A stretch of 7,085 nucleotides of DNA from Anaerolineaceae bacterium. Lineage in GTDB: Bacteria; Chloroflexota; Anaerolineae; Anaerolineales; Anaerolineaceae. Within the stretch, counting starts at the first letter, position 1. Every line of letters starts with the position of its first letter. The position numbers and the translations under genes are program-made. This document shows, in pieces, positions 1 through 5,491 of this stretch. The stretch is from assembly GCA_003158355.1 (NCBI GenBank), contig PMIV01000280.1, positions 8,930 to 16,014 of the forward strand, in the 5' to 3' direction. The notes under the pieces are model-generated. The model did not search any database. It had not been told where the DNA came from and saw nothing but the letters and a program-made list of their open reading frames with translations.

Positions 1-82
1 ATGTCAGGATTTTTAGTTTTATTTTTTATTCGATCGATCGATTGCTCCCCTATTTTAAGCTAAAATCAATATTGAATTTTGG
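1..82. other. AT-rich intergenic leader with palindromes
   Basis: This stretch is strongly AT-rich and holds no gene I can support. It contains a 12-bp perfect palindrome, TCGATCGATCGA, at 30-41 (three CGAT units), and a 10-bp palindrome, TCAATATTGA, at 66-75, just upstream of the -35 box of the FHA gene. The T-rich run at 11-29 could be the tail of a terminator for a gene to the left, but its hairpin would lie outside the window. Reading from base 1, one frame is open to the TAA at 61-63, so the end of an upstream gene cannot be excluded; the composition does not look coding. Confidence 0.5.
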
Positions 83-111
83 TTGACTTTCAATTCAGGC
101 ATTGCTAAACT
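83..111 (+). promoter_or_regulatory. Promoter of the FHA-domain gene
   Basis: The -35 box TTGACT at 83-88 matches the sigma70 consensus in 5 of 6 bases. A 17-base spacer leads to TAAACT at 106-111 (4 of 6), which is preceded by TGC at 103-105, the extended -10 arrangement. Transcription would start near 118, giving a short leader of about 22 bases before the ATG at 140. A TTG inside the -35 box is in frame with the gene, but it has no ribosome binding site and is better read as promoter than as start codon. Confidence 0.6.
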
Positions 112-127
112 AAAAAAGACATATGAT

Positions 128-134
128 GAGGAGG
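128..134 (+). promoter_or_regulatory. Shine-Dalgarno site of the FHA gene
   Basis: GAGGAGG lies 5 bases before the ATG at 140. It is the strongest ribosome binding site in the window and decides the start, removing 19 residues from the longest possible reading frame. Confidence 0.85.
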
Positions 135-139
135 CATTC

Positions 140-811
140 ATGACGAAATTATATAAATTGATCTTACAAAGTGGGCCAACTGCAGGAACGGAATTCGTTT
201 TGGAAAATCCAGAAATATTTCTGGGCCGCGATGTGAATAACGATATCACGATAAATGATCCGGAAGTATCGCGCCGGCACGCACGTTTGATTCGGCAGGG
301 CGAGAATTATATTTATGAAGATTTGGGATCCACCAACGGTAGTTTTATTTTAAACCAGCGTTTGACAACACCTGTATTGTTGACGCCCGGAACGACAATT
401 ACCATTGGCGAACGGGTGGTGATCTACTATGTTGTGAATGCGTTTGATCCTTCGGCAACAGTATCGTCTCTCAGGGTGAGTTCTGCTTCCAAACCAACTC
501 CTCCACCAGTTCCTCCAATTCCACTGGCTCCTCCAATTCCGCCTGCAGTACCACCTACGCCGGCTTACATACCGCCCGCATATATCCCACCTGTGCCTTC
601 TTATCCTCCACCACCTCCTTCAAAGACGGCACCCTCTCCACAAGCTGCTCACGCCCCAAAACCGGCAAAGGGATTAGTCATTTTATTAATCATTCTGGGT
701 GTGATTCTGGTATTTTGCGTCATCCCCTGGATCATTGTTGAGGTAACAAACAGTTATTGCTCGTTGTTCCCGGGAATATTCAATGCGATCCAAGCGGGTG
801 TGTGCCCGTAA
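140..811 (+). CDS. FHA-domain protein with proline-rich linker and C-terminal membrane anchor
   Basis: The product is 223 residues. Residues 1-100 form a forkhead-associated (FHA) domain, a phosphothreonine-binding module, with the key motifs visible: G29-R30, S44-R45 with H47, and the STNG turn at 64-67. Residues 118-176 are a proline-rich linker containing a tandem AYIPP repeat (142-151) and a run of five prolines (156-160). Residues 179-200 form one hydrophobic membrane segment, followed by a 23-residue tail with C207 and C222. The likely topology is a cytoplasmic FHA domain tethered to the membrane, with a short outer tail. The ATG at 140 is chosen because GAGGAGG (128-134) sits 5 bases upstream; an in-frame TTG at 83 falls in the promoter. 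No Ser/Thr kinase or phosphatase is adjacent, so its phosphorylated partner is unknown. The gene appears monocistronic, between its own promoter and a strong terminator. Confidence 0.9.
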   Translation: MTKLYKLILQSGPTAGTEFVLENPEIFLGRDVNNDITINDPEVSRRHARLIRQGENYIYEDLGSTNGSFILNQRLTTPVLLTPGTTITIGERVVIYYVVNAFDPSATVSSLRVSSASKPTPPPVPPIPLAPPIPPAVPPTPAYIPPAYIPPVPSYPPPPPSKTAPSPQAAHAPKPAKGLVILLIILGVILVFCVIPWIIVEVTNSYCSLFPGIFNAIQAGVCP

Positions 812-820
812 GAATAAATA

Positions 821-849
821 AAGACCGGCAGAGTTTCTGCCGGTTTTCG
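821..849 (+). terminator. Intrinsic terminator after the FHA gene
   Basis: A perfect 8-bp GC-rich stem, ACCGGCAG (824-831) with CTGCCGGT (837-844), closes a 5-base loop. It extends outward by a G-T and two A-T pairs and runs into TTTT (844-847). The hairpin starts about 10 bases after the stop codon, as expected for a rho-independent terminator, and it insulates the FHA gene from the permease operon. Confidence 0.9.
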
Positions 850-870
850 TTATTAATACCGAATTTATCT

Positions 871-876
871 TATAAT
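871..876 (+). promoter_or_regulatory. Probable -10 box of the permease/microprotein operon
   Basis: A perfect TATAAT lies 18 bases before the ATG at 894, in the AT-rich gap after the terminator. No convincing -35 box is present; the bases 16-19 upstream fall on the terminator's T-run. Transcription would begin near 883, giving a very short leader that still includes the GGAG at 888-891. Confidence 0.5.
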
Positions 877-893
877 CATAATTAATTGGAGTT

Positions 894-2174
894 ATGAAAA
901 TAATGTATTCAACAAATAATGAATTAGGACCGCATTGGAGTACAACAACCAAATTGATAGTCACTTTTTTCCTAGTGGTTATCATTGGGTTATTGCTTTG
1001 GAAATTCCAATTTATTCTGGGCCCTTTGCTTTTTGCTATCGTCTTAGCCTATTTACTGCATCCTGTCGCTGGACTGATGCATCGAAAAATTCATCTTCCC
1101 TGGCGAGTGGCAGTCACTCTCCTTTATTTATTTATTTTTCTGATCGTAATTGGTTTGATCGCCTGGGGAGGGATTTCCCTGGTTCAGCCTGTGCAAAACC
1201 TGATCATTTTTCTGCAAAAATTGATCGTCGATCTGCCGAATACCCTTTCAACTTTATCCAAACAAGTTTTAGTCATCGGACCAATTACCTTAAATTTAAC
1301 ATCATGGAATCTTTCCCAACTCTGGACAGAGTTACAGGGAATCATCAGCCCGGCGTTAGCTTCTTTAGGTACCTTAGTCGGAAGCATCGCTTCCGGGGCA
1401 GTCAGCACCATTACATGGATCTTTTTCACCCTGATCGTTTCGTATTTTTTTGCGGTTGAATCCAGCGGCCTTCGTTCCAACATGATTCAATTAAATATCC
1501 CGAAATACCAGGTCGATTTTGACCGGATGAAGATGCACCTTTCTAAAATATGGGGAGCTTTCCTGCGCGGGCAATTGACCATATTTGTGCTCACCTATAT
1601 CATTTATTGTGTGATGCTGGCTGCTTTAGGGGAAAAATATTTTCTGGCTCTGGCTATCCTGGCCGGTTTGGCCAGATTTGTCCCTTACGTTGGTCCATTT
1701 GTGGCCTGGACGACCTATGGAATGGTGGCTTTATTTCAAGGGTCGACCATTTTTGGCCTTCTGCCATTGCCATATGCGTTGATTATTGTTGGTTGCGCAA
1801 TCCTGATCGATGCCATTATGGATAACTTTATCAGTCCGCGGGTGATGTCGAACGCCCTTTCAGTTCACCCTGCTGCAGTGTTGGTAACTGTAATTGTGGC
1901 TTTAAAGTTGATCGGTTTCATCGGAGTGTTACTGGCTGCACCTGTTTTGGCTTCATTAAAACTCTTTATGCATTACATCACACACAAACTAATGGATTTG
2001 GATCCCTGGATAGATATGGAAATTCCGGAACCGCCATTATCTTTGAATGAAACATTTGCCGCTTTAATCAATCGATTGAAGGTGACTGGTAACAGGTGGA
2101 TTTCTTTCTTTAAAAAGAATAGAAAAAAACCGGATAAAATATCACCCATAAAAGAAAGTGAAAAGGAGAATTGA
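894..2174 (+). CDS. AI-2E family transporter (TqsA/YdiK/PerM-like permease)
   Basis: The 426-residue product is a polytopic inner-membrane protein of the AI-2E (UPF0118) family. Hydrophobic segments lie at roughly 20-37, 40-60, 70-93 and 163-190, with several more between 232 and 363. The long amphipathic loop (about 95-160) between the third and fourth segments is typical. Family hallmarks are RGQL (225-228), PYVGP (264-268) and the C-terminal DNFISPRVMSNALSVHP block leading into a GVLLAAPV segment. The last 50 residues are a charged, lysine-rich cytoplasmic tail. Known relatives export the signal autoinducer-2 (TqsA) or act in ion antiport; the substrate cannot be told from sequence and no luxS or AI-2 gene is in view. 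The start is uncertain: GGAG at 888-891 is only 2 bases from the ATG at 894 and 11 from the in-frame ATG at 903. A one-base gap separates its stop from the next gene, so the two are surely co-transcribed. Confidence 0.9.
   Translation: MKIMYSTNNELGPHWSTTTKLIVTFFLVVIIGLLLWKFQFILGPLLFAIVLAYLLHPVAGLMHRKIHLPWRVAVTLLYLFIFLIVIGLIAWGGISLVQPVQNLIIFLQKLIVDLPNTLSTLSKQVLVIGPITLNLTSWNLSQLWTELQGIISPALASLGTLVGSIASGAVSTITWIFFTLIVSYFFAVESSGLRSNMIQLNIPKYQVDFDRMKMHLSKIWGAFLRGQLTIFVLTYIIYCVMLAALGEKYFLALAILAGLARFVPYVGPFVAWTTYGMVALFQGSTIFGLLPLPYALIIVGCAILIDAIMDNFISPRVMSNALSVHPAAVLVTVIVALKLIGFIGVLLAAPVLASLKLFMHYITHKLMDLDPWIDMEIPEPPLSLNETFAALINRLKVTGNRWISFFKKNRKKPDKISPIKESEKEN
2163..2168 (+). promoter_or_regulatory. 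Shine-Dalgarno site of the microprotein gene
   Basis: AAGGAG lies inside the last codons of the permease gene, 7 bases before the ATG at 2176. It supports that start over an in-frame upstream start at 2158, which would overlap the permease and has no such site. Confidence 0.8.
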
Positions 2175-2175
2175 A

Positions 2176-2355
2176 ATGGCTGAAGAAAAAGAGCTAACCA
2201 CAAATACCATAGCCGAGACCGAGAATTACGCGGTATGGTCCGCTGCCGAACCGGATGGAGAAGTTACTTATCATCTGGAATTGAATAACGTCACCGTTCA
2301 TTTTTTTCAAGAAGAATGGGATGAGTACATTGAATTGATCAAAAAACTAAAATAA
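2176..2355 (+). CDS. 59-residue acidic hypothetical microprotein
   Basis: The product is 59 residues and strongly acidic: 14 Asp/Glu against 4 Lys and no Arg. It has no signal peptide or membrane segment. After a polar N-terminus, residues 18-44 alternate hydrophobic and polar residues around an EPDGE turn (25-29), suggesting a small beta sheet, and 45-58 reads as an amphipathic helix with W48 and Y51. I do not recognise a named family. The optimal Shine-Dalgarno site, the one-base junction with the permease gene and the protein-like composition all argue that it is real. Translation is probably coupled to the permease. A partner or accessory role for the permease is inference from position only; it could equally be an independent cytoplasmic protein. 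Confidence 0.8.
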   Translation: MAEEKELTTNTIAETENYAVWSAAEPDGEVTYHLELNNVTVHFFQEEWDEYIELIKKLK

Positions 2356-2376
2356 AAATCGTAATGTGAATATAGA

Positions 2377-2424
2377 ATTAAGCCAAAAACTTCAGAAATG
2401 GAGGCTTTGGCTTAATCCATTTTT
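2377..2424 (+). terminator. Probable terminator hairpin after the permease/microprotein operon
   Basis: A perfect 11-bp inverted repeat, ATTAAGCCAAA (2377-2387) and TTTGGCTTAAT (2406-2416), encloses a second short helix, CTTC (2390-2393) with GAGG (2401-2404), over a 7-base loop. TTTTT follows at 2420-2424. The position, 22 bases after the microprotein stop, fits an intrinsic terminator. The AT-rich stem base and the 3-base gap before the T-run make it less canonical than the hairpin at 821-849, so a regulatory or mRNA-stability role is possible. Confidence 0.6.
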
Positions 2425-2451
2425 CCTGAAATTTTAGAATGGCCATTTTCG

Positions 2452-3507
2452 ATGAATTTGGATGATCACTCACAATTTGAAAAAATAGACCCAGAAGGAA
2501 TGCTGGCGGAAATTGACCATTTACCAGAGCAATTGGCGAAAGCCTGGAATTTAGGGCTTTCGTTAGCGCTTCCGCATATGGGGGAGATTCATTCAATAGT
2601 TGTGGCAGGGATGGGTGGTTCTGCAATCGGAGCCGATCTTTTAGCCGCCGCTTATTCAAATGTTTGCCCGGTGTCGGTAATTGTTCAGCGAGATTACGAT
2701 TTACCTGCCTGGGCAATAGGACGCGGTACTCTGGTAATTCTTTCATCTCATTCAGGCAACACAGAAGAAACGCTTTCGGTTTTTGACCAGGCGGTGCAAA
2801 CACATTGCCAGATCGTAACCGTTTCCACCGGTGGAAAATTAACAGAGAAAGCCAAATCCGGAGGATTCCCGGCCTGGACTTTTGCACATAAAGGCCAACC
2901 GCGTGCCGCAGTAGGGTTTTCATTTGGATTGTTGTTGGCATTATTTACTCGTTTGGGTCTGATCCCGGACCCCGAGGCGGATGTCGCGGTTGCAGTAAAT
3001 TCTATGATCGAGCAGCGATTGACTATCAACGCCGAGACCCCCTTGAAGAAAAATTCAGCAAAACGATTGGCCGGTCAATTTGTTGGCCGGTTTGTCACTT
3101 TCTTTGGAGCCGGCCAGATGGTGCCGGTGGCGCGCCGTTGGAAATCCCAGATAAATGAGGTCGCCAAATCACTGGCTGCCTACGAACCTTTGCCAGAATG
3201 CGACCATAATTCCCTGGCTGGCATCTATGCTCCGCAGGCCGTGCTCGATAAAAGCATGGCGGTCTTTGTCCGCTCTGAATCAGATCACCCCAGAAATGCC
3301 ATGCGTATTGACCTTACTCAAAGGTTCATGTTGGAAGAAGGTATCAATACCGATAGCTACCTGGCGACAGGCAAGTCGCGTTTGGAACAACTTTGGCGGG
3401 CTGTCCAATTTGGTGATTATGTTTCTTATTACCTGGCAATGGCGAATGATACAAACCCGTCCGCCGTTCCAATGATCACCGAACTAAAAAACAGTATGGC
3501 TGCGTAA
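2452..3507 (+). CDS. Bifunctional phosphoglucose/phosphomannose isomerase
   Basis: The 351-residue product belongs to the SIS-fold PGI/PMI family (EC 5.3.1.9 and 5.3.1.8), known best from archaea and some bacteria, which interconverts fructose-6-P with glucose-6-P and mannose-6-P in the cytoplasm. The first SIS half shows AGMGGSAIG (52-60) and the phosphate-binding loop SSHSGNTEE (98-106). The second half shows the QINEVAK segment with E236, the PECDHN segment with H252, and a C-terminal ELK with K346, which match the Glu, His and Lys expected at the family's active site. Length is normal. The start at 2452 is the first ATG after an in-frame stop at 2413, and the following LDD...DPEGML pattern resembles family N-termini. 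No Shine-Dalgarno site precedes it, so it may be leaderless or poorly translated. It supplies precursors for glycolysis and sugar-nucleotide synthesis. Confidence 0.92.
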   Translation: MNLDDHSQFEKIDPEGMLAEIDHLPEQLAKAWNLGLSLALPHMGEIHSIVVAGMGGSAIGADLLAAAYSNVCPVSVIVQRDYDLPAWAIGRGTLVILSSHSGNTEETLSVFDQAVQTHCQIVTVSTGGKLTEKAKSGGFPAWTFAHKGQPRAAVGFSFGLLLALFTRLGLIPDPEADVAVAVNSMIEQRLTINAETPLKKNSAKRLAGQFVGRFVTFFGAGQMVPVARRWKSQINEVAKSLAAYEPLPECDHNSLAGIYAPQAVLDKSMAVFVRSESDHPRNAMRIDLTQRFMLEEGINTDSYLATGKSRLEQLWRAVQFGDYVSYYLAMANDTNPSAVPMITELKNSMAA

Positions 3508-3538
3508 TCTTCGTTGTAAGAATTCAAAGATCCATGTA

Positions 3539-3545
3539 TTTTTTT
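3539..3545 (+). terminator. Weak candidate termination site after the isomerase gene
   Basis: A run of seven Ts lies about 32 bases after the isomerase stop. The only stem upstream is a 5-bp repeat, ATCTT (3507-3511) with AAGAT (3527-3531), ending 7 bases before the run. This is too weak to assert firmly. The 108-base gap to dinB otherwise holds only a possible -10 hexamer, TATGAT, at 3559-3564, with no good -35 partner. Confidence 0.25.
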
Positions 3546-3615
3546 CCTTTTAATGTTTTATGATTAAGGGAGGAAGTGAATTATTTTTGCTTCACCTGCA
3601 GGGGAAAATTCCATT

Positions 3616-4815
3616 ATGCCGCCTAGAAAAATATTACATTTAGATTTGGACGCGTTCTTCTGCGCCTGTGAAGAACTGAAAGATCCGTCCCTGGCAGGCA
3701 AGGCCTTTGCCGTGGGAGGGCAGGCTGGACGGCGTGGGGTAATTGCCTCCTGTTCCTATGCGGCAAGGCAAATGGGAGTACATTCTGCCATGCCCACCGG
3801 ACAGGCGTTAAAACTCTGTCCGGGTTTGATCATCCTTTCCGGACATCATGGGGAGTACGGCGTTCAATCTGAGAAGGTGATGGCGATCCTTGGTCAGCTT
3901 ACTCCATTGGTGGAACAGGTCTCCATTGATGAAGCTTTCCTGGACGTTTCTGATCTGCCGCAAAATATGGAGTCAATTGCCAGGGAACTGCAGGCCCGCG
4001 TTCAAGCAGAGACACATTTACCCTGTTCCTTGGGGGGAGCATCCAACAAACTGGTTGCTAAAGTGGCCACGGATACAGGCAAGGCGCGTAATCGCGGCAA
4101 TAGCTATCCACGGGCTATTCTGATCGTACCAGTAGGTGAAGAAGCAAGTTTTCTGGCGCCATTACCCGTCAAGGCCATGTGGGGGGTTGGACCGAAGATG
4201 GAGGAAGCGCTAATTTCGCTGGGAATTAAAACGCTGGGCGAGCTGGCGAACTACCCGGCGGCAAAATTAGAAAGCCGTTTTGGAAAATATGGGGTGGAGT
4301 TGGCGGAACATTGCCGTGGAATCGATGACCGCCCGGTGACGGTGGATTACGCCATGAAATCCATCAGTCAGGAAACCACCTTTGACCGGGATACCAATGA
4401 TCTTGAACAATTGCGTCAAACAATGCGGGAACTCTCCCGAAAAGTGGCTTCGCGGCTGAGACAAAACGAAGTCTGTGGAAAAGTGGTGAGGATCAAACTT
4501 CGCTGGTCCGATTTCTCCACTTTCACCAGGCAGATCTCTTTACCACAGCCTACTGACCAAGACAGCACGATCTTTGATACCGCTATGAAGTTACTGCAAG
4601 ATAATTGGGACGGCGAACATCTCATCCGGTTGATTGGCGTAGGAGTTTCAGATCTGGATCAACGCAGCCATCAGATGAGCCTTTTTGATACTCCTTCCGA
4701 AAAAGAGCACCGCTTATTGACGGCTCTGGATGAGCTGCATGAAAGATTTGGAAAACAATCTGTCACCAGTGGGGATGCCCTTAAAAAAAGACCTGATTCT
4801 GCCAAACCCAGATAA
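3616..4815 (+). CDS. dinB: DNA polymerase IV (Y-family translesion polymerase)
   Basis: The 399-residue product is a DinB-type error-prone polymerase that copies past damaged template bases. The palm carries catalytic D10 (in DLD, 10-12) and D105-E106 within SIDEAFLD. F15 occupies the steric-gate position that excludes ribonucleotides. RRGVIASCSYAAR (39-51) is the fingers motif. A helix-hairpin-helix, WGVGPKMEEAL, marks the thumb, and the little-finger domain covers about 240-350. Q353-MSLF-357 is a beta-clamp binding motif, followed by a 42-residue tail that this branch of the family often has. Two cysteines (FFCACE, 14-19) replace the usual small residues next to the gate, and GGA replaces the common GIA before SNKL. 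The ATG at 3616 has AGGGG 11 bases upstream, a long spacing; the frame upstream hits a stop at 3577. No recognisable LexA box was found, so SOS control is unproven. Confidence 0.96.
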   Translation: MPPRKILHLDLDAFFCACEELKDPSLAGKAFAVGGQAGRRGVIASCSYAARQMGVHSAMPTGQALKLCPGLIILSGHHGEYGVQSEKVMAILGQLTPLVEQVSIDEAFLDVSDLPQNMESIARELQARVQAETHLPCSLGGASNKLVAKVATDTGKARNRGNSYPRAILIVPVGEEASFLAPLPVKAMWGVGPKMEEALISLGIKTLGELANYPAAKLESRFGKYGVELAEHCRGIDDRPVTVDYAMKSISQETTFDRDTNDLEQLRQTMRELSRKVASRLRQNEVCGKVVRIKLRWSDFSTFTRQISLPQPTDQDSTIFDTAMKLLQDNWDGEHLIRLIGVGVSDLDQRSHQMSLFDTPSEKEHRLLTALDELHERFGKQSVTSGDALKKRPDSAKPR

Positions 4816-4867
4816 AATGTATCTTTGATGAAAAAATTGAAAATGAGAAAGTTATGACGAATACAAG

Positions 4868-5491
4868 ATGAACGGATTCATTACTGAATCAGTAAGTAAA
4901 ATTTCAGACGGGATGATCAATTCCATAAAATTGCTCCTGATTTATGCGCTGACAACACTGCTGCTCATTCCGATACAGCGTTTTTTTCAGCGCCCCGGAT
5001 TTTTAATTTATATCTTTTTGATCTTGGCTTTAGCGGGGTTCGAATTACAGCGTTCGTTGACTGGCGGGACTTCTGAACCTAAACGAGCCTGGCACGGTAT
5101 GGCTGCAGGGCTATACTTCTGGCAGGTGATCCGATTTACCGCAGAATTAGGTTCGTTTCAGCTTTTCCAGCAAGCGGGCATGATATTTTGGGTGATGGCA
5201 GTGATCATTACCGCAGTTTTGTGGAAGAGAATTTTACCCACAGGGCTGCGTACTGCGATGGTTGTTTTATTGGTTTGCTGGATCGGCAAACTTTATCAGG
5301 TGGGATATACCTATTTGGCTGAATGGCCGCCTTTCGTAAACTTTGGCTATATAGCGATCCGTTATCTGGCAGGACTGGCTGGAATTGTGGCGTTGTTGAT
5401 GATCATTTTCCGCAGCCGGGATTTAAACAGCCGCATCTACAGTGCGATCGCCATTTTTGCCGCGGTCTTGATTGTTGCCCTGGCGTTTTAA
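4868..5491 (+). CDS. Hypothetical polytopic membrane protein
   Basis: The 207-residue product is a very hydrophobic integral membrane protein that I cannot assign to a family. Hydrophobic segments lie near 20-36, 44-61, 103-119, 128-150, 160-181 and 189-207, with a weaker one at 76-94, so six or seven passes. Short basic loops (KR at 72-73 and 120-121, RSR at 182-184) would face the cytoplasm. There is no signal peptide, catalytic motif or conserved charged cluster inside the membrane. The start is uncertain: no Shine-Dalgarno site precedes the ATG at 4868, the frame upstream closes at 4844, and an internal ATG at 4913 (residue 16) follows a weak GACGGG. It lies 52 bases after dinB with no terminator between, so co-transcription is likely. 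Its stop overlaps that of the convergent glycosyltransferase gene. Confidence 0.75.
   Translation: MNGFITESVSKISDGMINSIKLLLIYALTTLLLIPIQRFFQRPGFLIYIFLILALAGFELQRSLTGGTSEPKRAWHGMAAGLYFWQVIRFTAELGSFQLFQQAGMIFWVMAVIITAVLWKRILPTGLRTAMVVLLVCWIGKLYQVGYTYLAEWPPFVNFGYIAIRYLAGLAGIVALLMIIFRSRDLNSRIYSAIAIFAAVLIVALAF

Noticed and set aside
83..139. Longer start for the FHA protein at a TTG (19 extra residues)
   Set aside because: The TTG forms part of a TTGACT -35 box and has no ribosome binding site, while the ATG at 140 has GAGGAGG 5 bases upstream and begins right at the FHA fold.
935..1459. 174-codon open frame inside the permease gene
   Set aside because: It is in another frame of a clear AI-2E gene, with a Cys/His/Ser-rich composition that does not resemble a protein family; it is a shadow.
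2378..2941. 187-codon minus-strand open frame opposite the isomerase
   Set aside because: It is antisense to a well-supported isomerase reading frame, has no ribosome binding site I can see and no recognisable motif.
3568..3584. GGGAGGAAG with nearby ATT codons as an earlier dinB start
   Set aside because: ATT starts are very rare, the family N-terminus begins with the motif just after the ATG at 3616, and the extra residues would not resemble DinB.
3576..3595. GTGAA/TTCAC inverted repeat upstream of dinB as an SOS operator
   Set aside because: Only 5 bp per arm, and it matches no LexA box that I can name with confidence; chance is a sufficient explanation.
4817..4867. Short ORFs between dinB and the membrane protein (for example a 9-codon ORF at 4828)
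   Set aside because: No ribosome binding sites, very short and lysine-rich because of the A-rich spacer.
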